Shown here: positions 20,466 through 30,700 of the stretch, one piece after another | Layout of the letters: every line of letters begins with the position of its first letter | How positions within the stretch are numbered: the stretch's first letter is position 1 | From: Geosiphon pyriformis | Taxonomy: Eukaryota; Glomeromycota; Glomeromycetes; Archaeosporales; Geosiphonaceae | Reading direction: 5' to 3' | DNA length: 34,173 nucleotides | Assembly: GCA_016748015.1 (NCBI GenBank) | Contig: JAAOMT010000128.1 | Location: forward strand, 2,552,656 to 2,586,828 | Notes under the pieces: model-generated | Told to the model about the DNA's origin: nothing | Databases searched by the model: none | The model's input: only the letters and a program-made list of their open reading frames with translations | Position numbers and translations under genes: made by a program

Positions 20466-21109
20466 TGTTATGATTAAAACTTATACTTCTTATTAATTAT
20501 CACATGTATTAGCCACTGATGTCATATAAATTAGCCACTCTATTTTTAGAAAGTGATCATTGACCTGATCATTGACCACTTTTGATAGTTATATAAGCAA
20601 TGAATTTTTTAGCTATAGAAAAGTATGTAAGAATAAAAGAAATAAAAGAAATAAAAATAACAACTTTTATCTCAATTATTCTTTTATTGCTAAATTCCCT
20701 TTTTCTACCTTTAAGTATCTAAACATCTTGAGATAAAAGATCACTTGTTGGTTATTTTTTATCTTTTTCCTGAAATATGTAATTGCAGCATTTGAAGATT
20801 ATTGAATAAAACGTGACTGAAAAGTACATTTGATACCTGATATTGAATTCTAAGAGCGCCAATATAAGACATAAAATTATACCAGTGTGTGATTATTTGT
20901 TGACAATACGAACTATTCCTCTACTTTCAGATTCCCCAGTTATCTTTAGAAAGTACAATGACTGAGATATTTTATAAGACTGATCTCGCACATTGAATCC
21001 ATACTTATTCAATTTGCTTTTTGAAGTTGAATTCTCTTTGATTCTTTTTATCACCCTACAATTCTGTTCTCTCTTGCTATCCATTAGCTTGTTACTCCAA
21101 CCCGTAACA
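20466..21109 (+). repeat. 3' LTR of E2
   Basis: It runs from TGTTATGATTAAAAC to CAACCCGTAACA, 644 bp, followed by ATAG, the right target-site copy. It lacks most of the 12-bp array of the 5' LTR. It points toward the CTP synthase gene, whose start codon is 487 bp further on. Confidence 0.92.
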
Positions 21110-21596
21110 ATAGTGTTATATTGTTTAAGATTTTTTAGAGAATATCATCTTTGGATAAGTTTTCTTTTGAAGTATTAATATAGTATAGCCTAAATTGGTT
21201 TAAGTAGCTGGTTATATGTAGAAAATGCGTGAACTACATTTAGCATTGGAACACTTAGTTTGTTTCTAACTCCTAAATAGTGGTTGGGCCATACTCGTTT
21301 AAACATAATAATAAAAAATAAAATAAAAAATAAATTTTGTAATTTTTTAATCCAAAGATGGGGTATAACTTTTTCACGTGATAAATCGAGGCGCGTCACT
21401 GGAAAAGTTTTTAAAAACCCCAAAAATTTTCCACTTTCGTTTCTTTCCCAGTTGTCAAAAAGACGTACTGGGCACCAAATTTTTTTTAATAAGATTATTG
21501 GGCATTCCAAAAAACAAAAGGAATTTTTTGTTTGTCAATTTCTTAAGTTTTTAAACGCGTAAATCTGTGAAAATAGCTGTTCTTTATAACACTATA
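21110..21596 (+). promoter_or_regulatory. Upstream region of CTP synthase
   Basis: No gene is supported here; the open frames on both strands (for example 21284-21562 plus and 21190-21510 minus) are overlapping and show no domain. From 21360 the sequence becomes richer in G/C and contains TCACGTGA (21374-21381) and GGCGCGTCAC. No clear TATA box at a fixed distance was found. The promoter is presumably here. Confidence 0.5.
21374..21381. promoter_or_regulatory. TCACGTGA palindrome (E-box/CDEI-like)
   Basis: A perfect 8-bp palindrome about 215 bp before the ATG. TCACGTG is the known core bound by bHLH factors such as Cbf1/Rtg in fungi; binding here is inference. It could also occur by chance. 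Confidence 0.35.
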
Positions 21597-24533
21597 ATGA
21601 AATACGTCTTGATCTTGGGAGGTGTTATTTCTGGGATCGGTAAAGGCATAATTGCCTCTTCAACCGGTTTTCTTTTAAAAACCCAAGGACTTAAGGTCAC
21701 AGCTATAAAGATTGACCCATATCTAAATGTTGACGCTGGAACGATGAGCCCAATTGAACACGGTGAGCTCCTTTTGCGGATGTAACGCGCCTTGAAGGAA
21801 AACTTAACGATAATAGCATAAATATCCCTAGCAATCTAAATCCCAAGCATAGAAAGTTCTATCATTTTAATTATCTTCACATCAATGGTCTTCAATATTT
21901 GGGCTTAAATTAGGCGAAATATATGTTTTGAATGATGGTGCTGAAGTTGATCTTGATCTTGGTAATTATGAACGGTTTCTTGATATTACTTTAACAAGGG
22001 ACAATAATATCACCTCCGGTAAAATATTTCAGGAAATAATTGAAAAAGAGGTTAGGAATATTGTCCTGCTTTTTTTCTTTTTTTCTAGCAATGGGTGATT
22101 AGGCAGACTCTAATTATGAGACACACCCTCTCCATCTTTACTACCAGCGGCGAGGTGATTATCTTGGCCAGAATGTTCAGAATGTACCACATGTGACAGA
22201 TGCTATACAGAACTGGATAGAGCGTGTTGCTAGAATTCCAGTAGATCAAAGTGGTGAAATCCCTGATATATGTATTATTGAGGTATAGGAACATTGAAAT
22301 TATGATATAGAATATTTAGTTTTGAATTTATTAGTTAAACATCCAATTCCGTTTTTTTTGAGTTGGGTGGAACTATAGGTGATTTCGAGTCAGCCCCATA
22401 CATAGAGGCTCTTCGCCAATTTCAATACCGCGTAGGTCGTGAGAATTTCGCTGTCATTCTAGTTTCTTTGGTACCCGTGGTTGGTGTCGTTGGGGAGCAA
22501 AAAACTAAACCCACCCAAGCAACTATACGTCAATTGCGTGCTTTGGGTTTAAAACCGGATTTGGTAAAAAATAAATAAATTTTTTACAAAATCTACAAAG
22601 ATAAAAAATTAATTATTAAAATTTCCATCCAGATTGCTTGCCGTTGTTCTCAACCATTAGAATCACGTCTGAAGGCCAAAATTTCGATGTATTGCCGAGT
22701 CGCTTCTGAACAAGTATGCTTAAAGACTTTATATTTATCAAATTTATATGCCTAGCATTAATCAATCTTTATATTCTCTGGATAAGGTCCTTTCAGTTCA
22801 AGATGTATCTTCAACCTACAAAGTACCTATGTTGCTCAAAGAACAGGGAGTACTAACTTATTTAAGAAAAAGATTACAGTTAAATGATATATGTAGAAAC
22901 CCCAAATTGCGCCAATATGGTGAAACGTTGCTACGTGACTGGAATAAACTTACTCAAACGTATGTAAATTTCTTGCTGCTTCATTAAGAGTGAAAATGAA
23001 TTCATGCATCTTAATTGTCCTTTGATTCAGTCACAGTTCCCTCACAACTGTTGTCACGATTGCTCTGGTGGGAAAGTATACATATCTGCAAGATTCCTAC
23101 CTCTCAGTTGTTCAGGCCCTTGAACATGCATCTATAGCATGTGAGCGCAAGTTAATCGTGAAGGTATTGTTTGCTTGGCTCAATTTAACTTTTCTTCACT
23201 GTTGACCACAATACTAATCTGTTAATTCACATATTAGTGGGTTGAAGCAGCTGATCTAGAATCATCCACTATTGAAAGCAACCCTGGGAAATTTGAAGAA
23301 GCATGGGAAAATATTCGTAAAGCTCAAGGAATCTTGGTCCCTGGTGGATTCGGTCATCGAGGCTTAGAAGGGAAACTTGCCGCCGTTAAATGGGCGCGAG
23401 AAAACAAAATCCCTTACTTAGGTGTGGATCTTTGAGATATCCCAAATTATATATTTTTACATGTCTTTAACCTTAGAAATTTCTGAAATTTCAGGTATTT
23501 GCCTTGGTCTTCAAGTTGCTGTGATTGAATTTTCTCGTCACGTATGTGGTCTATTAGGTAATCTATAGATTTCTCTATAAATCTCTAGTGCTCATTTTGT
23601 TAACATCATCCAATAATTTAATCGACTGATTTTGTTCCCCAGGTGCTAATTCGGAAGAGCTCGATCCCAATACCACCCATAAAGTTATCGTGTATATGCC
23701 TGAAATTTCACGTACGCATCTCGGGGGGACAATGAGGTTGGGATTGCGCCCAACAAAGTTTCTACAGGGGTCCGAAACATGGTCTAAAATTCGTAAGCAC
23801 TGTGCGCATTTGATAAACCCACCCGTCAATACAGTAACTAATTAATTTCTATAGACAAACTATACGAATCGGATAACAACAAATCAGTCCACCCTCGAAA
23901 TCCAAACTCAAAAAGTAAGGGTAACTGTTCAATCAATAATTCACTAATCATATTCAGATTCATCATGCTTTATTTGAAAACCTCTATGTCAACCCCTATC
24001 CTTGTACAATAGAAGAACAAAAAATAATAAGTGAAAACGGCCTTATATTCGGCAAAAATGGAACAAAATCGGTCTTAAACGGGAAGAAGATAATTGGGAA
24101 TGGAACATCGGCTTTGATAAGCAATCGAATTCTTGAAGAATTTACCAGTATCACAGAAAATGGAATATGTGACGGAGATAATAGAAACCCCAGCTACTCC
24201 TGTACCACAGTAATAGAAGAGCGACATCGCCATCGGTACGAAGTCAACCCAGATATAGTTAAATGCTTGGAAGCCCAAGGGCTTATGTTTGTAGGTCGTG
24301 ATGAAACCGGCAAGCGTATGGAAATTCTCGAGTTAAAAGGTACTGGATTTTTATCATGATACTCAAGGATTCCTTATTTTTTGATAACGACCATTTTTCC
24401 TGTTTTATTAGAACACCCTTTTTTTGTTGCAACTCAATATCATCCCGAATACCTAAGTCGACCTCTCAAACCTGTTCCGACATTTTTAGGATTCATCCAA
24501 GCTTCAGCTGGGCTATTCATACGGAATTTGTAA
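21597..24533 (+). CDS. CTP synthase (glutamine-hydrolysing), 13 exons, with an unusual glutaminase-domain insertion
   Basis: Cytosolic enzyme making CTP from UTP, ATP and glutamine, the last step of pyrimidine nucleotide synthesis. Exons: 21597-21762, 21914-22050, 22148-22282, 22363-22563, 22633-22713, 22787-22959, 23031-23163, 23238-23421, 23495-23557, 23643-23792, 23855-23914, 24013-24339, 24412-24533. All introns are GT...AG and the join gives 643 codons plus TAA, in frame throughout. Synthetase motifs: [68 protein letters not shown]. Glutaminase: VPGGFGHRG, nucleophile Cys406 in GICLGLQ, His614/Glu616 in QYHPEY. Cys-to-His spacing is about 70-80 residues more than in bacterial or human enzymes because of an Asn/Gly/Lys/Ser-rich stretch (about residues 480-565) before [12 protein letters not shown]. 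For exon 12 the acceptor at 24012 was chosen; the nearer CAG at 23956-23958 would lead to a TGA. An alternative last intron (24530-24611) would move the stop to 24639. The ATG at 21597 matches the family start. Confidence 0.95.
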
Positions 24534-24794
24534 AGATAATTCTATCAATACTGAGATGTGTCTCCAAATATGTAAAAAACAATATGGCAATAGAAACTAA
24601 TATAATTTCAGATTCAGGGTTTTTAAGACACTGAAATAAGTACCTATATCAACTCTCAAATTAGAACAAGAAATGGTCGACATTTGAAATTTTAATTTCT
24701 AATAACCACAATTAAGATATTGATAATTAGCAAATAATTAGTTAAACATTTTCATAGTTTTTAAAAAAAAATTGTTTTACTGTTTACATAATAA
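24534..24794. other. 3' flank of CTP synthase
   Basis: It holds the 3' untranslated region and possibly one more short coding exon (24612-24639; see the CTP synthase entry). T/A runs around 24760-24807 are all that else stands out. Confidence 0.5.
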
Positions 24795-24930
24795 TTTTTT
24801 TTTTTATTCATTTAACGAGTGAGGCCCAAATGCCACCTAGCACAATCCATCAAATTAAGTGATCTAAACTAGGCGCAAATCATGCACTTTCTACACGTGA
24901 CCAGCCACTTGGGCTAATCAGAGCAATACT
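24795..24930 (-). repeat. SINE-like block with pol III box-like motifs and A-rich tail (candidate)
   Basis: Minus strand: TAGCCCAAGTGG (24905-24916) resembles a tRNA A box, GATTTGCGCC (24872-24881) is a poor B box about 35 bases on, and the block ends CTCACTCGTTAAATGAAT followed by a run of A (24794-24805). It stands out from AT-rich surroundings by its complexity. I found no target-site duplication and the B box is weak. It could be an unrelated single-copy sequence. Confidence 0.3.
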
Positions 24931-25603
24931 ATGAATCTATTTTAACAGTCACAGCACTAGAAAAAAACTGCAAGGCTTATGGAAACCAAAACTGATACCA
25001 TGTCTCTTTGCAATTCCAAGTAACTTGATGACATTATTAGAGAACAAAGACAATAGATCACAGATCTTGAGAAACACCAAACCATCAAACAAAATTAGAC
25101 TTTTTTTTTCCATAATTACCTTATACTTAGCTCTTATTATCCATATCTCAATATAATAGACTATTTCTAAATTTCACATCAAATTGACTACTTTATTATT
25201 GACAATCTTAACATTATTAAAAATAAATATAATTTTTGAACACCATTCCTTAAACACAAAACTTTTATATAAGATAGTATATATAGCACTATTAGAAGTA
25301 TACAGAAAAAGCATTTGTAAAACACAAAACAATGGCAGTTTCAAGTCTAACACAGCATCTTATTAAACTGAGCATGATTTAAGCAAAGTATTATGAAAAT
25401 CAGAATTTATTAAATACACAAAAAAATAGTCAAAAGTTTCTATCTTTTTACAATGAAAGTACAATACATTAAAATATCTCTTATTGTACAAGTATTTTTG
25501 AATAATAATTGACAAGCAATGGTACAGAGCTTTCATAAAATATGAACACAAATTAGCAATTAATTTATTTGTAAAGCCAGTTACTATATACAAATTAAGA
25601 TGC
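24931..25603. other. Intergenic, nothing recognised
   Basis: There are short open frames only, of AT-rich composition. No RNA gene or transposon motif was seen. Confidence 0.5.
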
Positions 25604-26589
25604 TGTTATCGGAGGTTTTTGGTCTCTTTTCTTCAATGTTGTTGATGTCTGTTTGCTGTGAATTCACGTTTTCTGGATGTGGTTGAACCTCCAATAACTG
25701 AATTTATCTTCAAATTATCTCCTATAATTTGAACTGCTGGGCTTATAAGTGGAATGGCCAATTCTGTGCCAGTTACTTTGTATAGTTATGTTGTAATAAA
25801 CATCAACTCTTTCCCAGAAATTGCTCATCTGAAAGCTTACTAAAATGTGTAGTTACTTTGCTGTGAAAATCAACTTTTCTACAGGAATCTCGTCTATAGG
25901 CTACCCTAATGATTGTAATAAGAAAAGAAAAAAAAAATAAAAGAAATGTAAAAAAAAAAGTAAAACTGATGATTTCTGGAAGTTGTTTTGGATCCAGGCC
26001 TGGAGTTACTAACAGTTTACTGAAATTGGTAGCTAATCAATTTCAAAACATTAGTTGGGTTTTTGGAAATTTTCCAAGTACAATATTTAAAGAAATTGGT
26101 TTTTCGAATTATTTGATATTTTTTTGTTTTTGTATATAAAGAATGATTCTAATTATTAAATCTAAAGTAAGATACATTTTCTCAAAGAGAGAAGCTTTTC
26201 TTTTATACAACTTGTCGTAACACTATTCTATGAACTTGAACTTTGCTATTTTCTATAATTTTGCTGAACTAAAGATACATTTTGGCAAATTACAAGTTAT
26301 TTCTGTGAACTATTAGATATTTTGGCGAACTATCAATTATTTTGGTGAATTTTTTACAAATTTTGACGAACTTTTTGAATGTTACATAGTTTGGTGTATT
26401 GCATGATTGATCATCGCAATTAGGTTACATTTGTGTTATGTACAAATTGGGTTATTAATTAAATGATAATTTTGGATATTCTGCTAATGTAATAAGTGAT
26501 AATTTGAAACGATAATATATGCTAATTAATGATAAGATTTATAAGGGTAATTTCATGCTAAACAATATCTTTAATTTCGTCTGGTAACA
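25604..26589 (-). repeat. Probable 3' LTR of E3
   Basis: Minus strand: GAGGAGAAGG (polypurine tract, about 26593-26602) is followed by TGTTACCAGACG at 26589, and the far end at 25604 reads CCTCCGATAACA. This gives TGTTA...TAACA ends like E1 and E2. A TATAAAAG box sits at 26200-26207. Between about 26265 and 26400 there are degenerate repeats of a TAGTTCGCCAAAAT-like unit. Without the 5' LTR for comparison the left boundary is tentative. A long open frame at 25909-26139 (plus) is not supported. Confidence 0.5.
26200..26207 (-). promoter_or_regulatory. TATA box candidate in the E3 LTR
   Basis: TATAAAAG on the minus strand, about 385 bases into the proposed LTR, is a plausible U3 promoter element. 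Confidence 0.4.
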
Positions 26590-27300
26590 TAACCTTCTCC
26601 TCAAGACTGAGCTCCATCGAAGTCTAAGTACTGTTTGTAATTTCCAGATAATAATCTAAAATTATTAAAGAAATTTGGTCTGAAAATTGTTGAAATTTCA
26701 GTTTCGTGAGCTTTCCAATGTATTGAATCTTTAAAGGCTGTAAAATTGGGTTTTGTAAGATGTTTTCACAGGTGTGGAATAGGTTATAAAGTCTAAGAGC
26801 AGCTCTTAGTTTATAATAACTGTTTGTAGGTCCAGCTGTTGTCTTGAATTCATTGTAGAATTGTTTCTGAATAGCTTCTTTTGTGAGGTTTGCTGCTGTA
26901 AGCTCCTGTTTTTGTTCATGAAGTGTTTTTCCAATGTAGAAATATCTATATATTGGAGTATAGTCATGGTTTTCTTCATTAAGACACAGTTAAAGTTTTT
27001 GTTGAATAGTAGCATTTAGTAAAATACTAATAGGAATAAACATTAAATTTTCTCTTAAAACAAGCTTTAAGAGTTCTGGTAGATGAATTCCAGAGTAACT
27101 TCTTGTGTTCTTTTTGTAGGGGTGATAATTTCGTGAATGTGGGGCTAAATTGGCAACTATTTCTGTTTGGATATAATTAATATGTTTTCCTGTAATAGTG
27201 ATAGATAATTCAAGTATTGTCTTTAAAGCTAGCATTAATTTTTGAAATATTTGTTGAATATTTTGAGGGATAGTTATTATAAAAATTTGAGTGAAAAAAA
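26548..27300 (-). pseudogene. E3 third ORF downstream of integrase, unknown function, with stops
   Basis: From about 27300 one minus frame reads FFTQIFIITIPQNIQQIFQK, then MLALKTILELSITITGKHIN, and continues through stops at 26990 and near 26625 to IKDIV at about 26550. The stretch after the first stop is clearly protein-like: HDYTPIYRYFYIGKTLHEQK, KEAIQKQFYNEFKTTAGPTN, YYKLRAALRLYNLFHTCENI. It would be roughly 240 residues, mostly helical, without signal peptide. The tail overlaps the proposed LTR. The family is unknown. It occupies the same place as the E2 ORF at 19840-20406; sequence similarity between the two is at best slight. Confidence 0.5.
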
Positions 27301-27424
27301 AATAGATTGAAATTATTTTTGGTATGTGGGTTTTTATGTTATTTTTGTCTTTTAGTGTATTTTGTTTTGTTTTGTTTTTGTGAAATTATTTTTAAATTAT
27401 AAGGGAATAACTAGTAAAATTAAT

Positions 27425-28860
27425 TTAAGTATTCAAGTTGGAAGATTGTTCAATGATAACTATTGGTTCTAAGTTTTGGGGAATATCTTTGAGATTAACT
27501 AAAGGGGAATGTGTACCAATTTGTGAAATTAATAGTTCAGGATTGTTTCTGGAATAATAGTGTTTTAAACAATTTCCATGTGCAACTTTTGTTAGGATTT
27601 TGTCATCAAGTTTTAACTTGTATGATCTATTGCCTAGTATTTCATGGATAAAGAATGGTCTATCCCACTTATTTTCAAATTTTTCACTCCATTGTTTTTC
27701 AGCTTTAGTTCTGTGTAAGAGAACTTTGTTTCCAACTTTAAAATCATTAGTAACTAGAGACAATTTGTTGTCATACCGTTTTTTTTGTTGAGTTTGGAAG
27801 TGTTCAATATGGGTGGCTACTATTCGTCATTTTTCTTCCAACGTGCTAAGCAGAGTGTAGGCTCTTCATTGAAGTGTTTCTTGGAAATTGTTTTTATTAA
27901 TTGGTTGTGCTGGATATATTTTTACTGTGAAATTAATTGGTAATATTGCTGTCCTTCTGTAGGTTAAATCAAATGGTGTGTGTTTTGTGGTATTTTGTTT
28001 TAGTGTTCTGTATGCTAGTAACACTGATGGAATAAAGATATCCCATTCTTGCTTAAAATCAGTTAAGACTTTGGCTAATGACTCACACAATGTTCTGTTA
28101 AACCATTCCACAAGTCCATTTGTTTGTGGATAGTAGGGCGAAGACAGAGGTCTTTTGACATTGAATCGTTTGCAAATTTCTTGTATCAAGTTGTTCACAA
28201 AGTATGTCCCCTGATCGGATAAAAGTTCAATTAGACATCTGTGTCTACAAATAATGTTTTTGTAGATAAAATTTGCTACTGATTTCGCATCTGCTCGTTG
28301 AATGACTCTGGCTTTGGGCCATTTAGTAAAATAGTCTACAGCTACTGCAATATAATGGTTTTCTTGAGTGGTAATAGATTGTGGTCCGACTAAATTAATA
28401 CCAACTCAGTCAAAGAGTTGTCCAACTTTAATTGGATTTAATGGTTCAGTAGAGCATGTTCCTCCTCTTCTTTGACAATTATCACAAAATTCAACATATT
28501 CATGAATGTCTTTTCTCATTCGAGGCCAAAAGTAGTATTCTAATGTTCTTTGGGTGGTGCTATTTTTTCCGAAGTGTGCTGATAAAGGATCTAAGTGCAT
28601 GTTGTATAATATGGTCTCTTTTTCCTGTTCTTGTATTAATCTAAGTGGTTTGTTTGGGTTTTTGAAATTTCGATGATAAATAATGTTGTTGTGTAGAAAA
28701 TATTGTTTGGCTTGTTGTTGTAGTTGATGTTTTTTATTTGGAGACCAATCTGTTGGAATTGTTAATGTTTCCAAATATTGTTTGAGATTGTTGTAGTTTT
28801 TTGAATTCATTGTTTGTTGGCTCTTTTGATTGGTTAAGTTGAGTGTTGGTTTTTTGTGTT
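27425..28860 (-). pseudogene. pol: E3 pol: integrase (HHCC, core, GPY/F-like C-terminus)
   Basis: The zinc domain (28406-28810) has HLDPLSAHFGKNSTTQRTLE and CDNCQRRG. The core starts at about 28410: GQLFD, a TGA (Arg), then VGINLVGPQ, where the first catalytic Asp is Asn. The second Asp is in LLSDQGTYFVN and the Glu in TNGLVEWFNRTL, 35 residues apart. After a stop near 27865 the C-terminus gives DFKVGNKVLLHRTKAEKQWS and KWDRPFFIHEILGNRSYKLK, a GPY/F-type module with GP changed to RP. No chromodomain follows. All pieces share one frame. Confidence 0.92.
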
Positions 28861-30130
28861 TTCTAATCTTGTCTCATTCTGGAGAAACAGTCAACATTGG
28901 TGTGGAGTTTTCCTGGTTTGTGATGTACTATGTATTGATAATTTGCTAGAAATCCTGTCCATTGGGTTTGTTTTGCATTCAGCTGAGTATTTTTGTTCTG
29001 AAGCATTTGAGTCCAATATTATCGGTGATAATATCAAATTCCTTTGGCCGAAGATAAAGGTTGAAATGATGTAGGGCCCAAATTACAGCTGCTGTTTTCA
29101 ATTCAGTGGCAGGATAATTTTTTTCAGCTGGTTTTAATGTTTTACTAGCATAGACGATTACTCGCTCATTTCCATTGTCATTCAGTTGTGATAGGATAGC
29201 ACCAAAGGCAGTATAAGAGGCATCTGTTGCTAATTGGAATTGGTTGCTGAAATCTGGATAGACGAGAATTGGAGCTGTTATTAGTTTTTCTTTGAGGATT
29301 TCAAATGCATTTTGGCATTCAGCAGTCTATTTGTATTTGATGTTTTTGGTGGTAAGCTGGTTGAAAGGTTTTGCAATTTCTGAGAATCCTTTGATAAACT
29401 TCCAATAATAGGAGACTAACCCTATAAATCCTCTTAGTTCTGTAGTGTTTTGAGGAGTTTTGAAGTTTTTAATAGCACTGATTTTTCCAGAGTTCGGTTT
29501 GATTCCATCTTTACTAATAATATGACCAAGGAAGACCAAGCTTGTTTTTCCAAAGTAGCATTTTTTGATGTTGAGTTTTAGTCCTGCTTTTTGTAATTGT
29601 TGAAAAACTTCTCGCAGGTGTTTTAAGTGTAATTTGAATGATGGAGAATAAACATCAGTATCGTCAAGATAAATGACTACTGACTTCCAAAGGAGTCCTT
29701 GGTACACAACATCCATTAATCTCTGAAATGTTGCTGGTACATTGCATAATCCAAAAGGCATTACATTGAACTCGTAATTTCTGCCTTGGGTGGTGAATGC
29801 TGTTTTGGAGCGATCTTTGGGATTCATAGCAACTTGCCAGTAACCGCTTTCCAAATCTAGTGTTGAAAAGTATTTGGATTTTCCAAGGGCATCTAACATG
29901 TCATTAATTTGGAGAAGAGGGTAAGCATCTCCAATTGTAACACTGTTGAGTTGTCAATAGTCAACACAAAATCATATCTTTCCATTTTTTTTTTTAACTA
30001 GCACTACAGATGAAGCCCAAGGACTTATGGAGAGTTGGATGAGCCCATTGTTAAGCATTCGTTGTACTTCTTTTTGGATGAATTGGTGGCTTTCTGGAGC
30101 AACTCAGTAGGCTTGTTGTCGCCTTGGTTT
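28861..30130 (-). pseudogene. pol: E3 pol: reverse transcriptase and RNase H
   Basis: RT: SPWASSVVLVKKKNGKI, TGA (Arg), FCVDY, TGA (Arg), QLNSVTIGDAYPLLQI, then the open stretch 29327-29899 with LDLESGYWQVAMNPKDRSKT, MPFGLCNVPATFQRLMD and VVIYLDDTDVYS; the YLDD pair is intact. A TAG (Trp) at 29325 leads into RNase H: LATDASYTAFGAILSQ, PATELKTAAVIWAL and IITDNIGLK. From about 29010 to 28850 the reading continues in another frame (WTGFLANYQYIVHHKPGKLH). It would copy RNA into cDNA in the particle. Confidence 0.93.
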
Positions 30131-30700
30131 GGCATTTTCTGTGTAGATTTGATGTTGAACCAAATTGGTTCTTCCTAAGTCATTGTTGTTTTCGGCAAAG
30201 ATATCAGCAAATTCTGCAATTAGCTCTTTGAGCTGGTTTTGTTGTTGTGGTTCAAGTCGTCCCATGTTGATTCAAGATAGTTTTTCTATGACAACATGGT
30301 AGTTTTCAGAGCTGGGGTTTGGGTTGATTTTTGGTAGTGAATGTCCAATAATTTCAGAAAAATCAGGGACTGTTTGAGGTAATTCTTGCTGAAATATATT
30401 ACTGTGAATAACTCCAATTTCTAAATTATTTAATAAAACTATGGAGTAATTGTTGGGGTTGTAAAAAGTAACTCGAACTTTCTTTGTTTCTTCTGAAATA
30501 TAAATGTTTGGAATTGAAATATTATGTTCCAAGCAGACTTGTTTATTGGACTCAAAAATTTGTTGTGTGGTTGTTGGCTTTGGGCAGGTGTAGATTTTCG
30601 GATGTTCTCCAAAGGGTGAGATGGTAATTGGTTGTGGAAGTTTGAGAATCTGGTGGGATTCGTTCTGTGTGTTAAGAGCTATATTAACTGGAACTGTGAA
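30131..30700 (-). pseudogene. E3 pol: dUTPase-RT linker
   Basis: Open except for TGA at 30270 and about 30105. It contains TFYNPNNYSIVLLNNLEIGV and, near the RT, HQIYTENAKPRRQQAY, the substrate-leading segment usual before gypsy RT. The middle resembles the small beta-rich linker seen upstream of RT in other gypsy pols, but I cannot assign a domain. Confidence 0.7.

Larger units (their letters stand above)
13419..21109 (+). mobile_element. Ty3/gypsy LTR retrotransposon E2, complete but decayed (7691 bp)
   Basis: Two LTRs (13419-14141 and 20466-21109) bound gag, protease, RT, RNase H, integrase and a third ORF, all on the plus strand. ATAG (possibly AATAG, sharing the last LTR base) flanks both ends as the target-site duplication. 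Same family as E1. The gag start codon is ATA instead of ATG, the frameshift heptamer is gone, the zinc knuckle lost a Cys, protease lost its Asp, and pol has many stops, nearly all explicable by transitions. The LTRs differ by many substitutions and by repeat number, so the insertion is not recent. No chromodomain was seen. Confidence 0.95.

Noticed and set aside
13419-21109. A variant genetic code in which TAA/TAG encode Gln, as an explanation for in-frame stops
   Set aside because: Stops also replace Trp and Arg, the start codon and catalytic Asp are lost too, and CTP synthase uses the standard code with a normal TAA end.
21567-21785. CTP synthase starting 30 bases upstream of the ATG at 21597, and ending at the TAA at 21783
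   Set aside because: The upstream extension would begin at GTG. The ATG at 21597 gives the conserved N-terminus, and the apparent stop lies in intron 1 (21763-21913).
22748-22987. Separate small protein from ATG 22748
   Set aside because: It begins in intron 5 and ends in intron 6 of CTP synthase; exon 6 (22787-22959) accounts for the open frame.
25604-25697. 13-bp imperfect inverted repeat (GTTATCGGAGGTT / AACCTCCAATAAC) as a separate hairpin element
   Set aside because: It starts at the proposed E3 LTR end and is short with a 67-base loop; chance is not excluded and it adds nothing independent.
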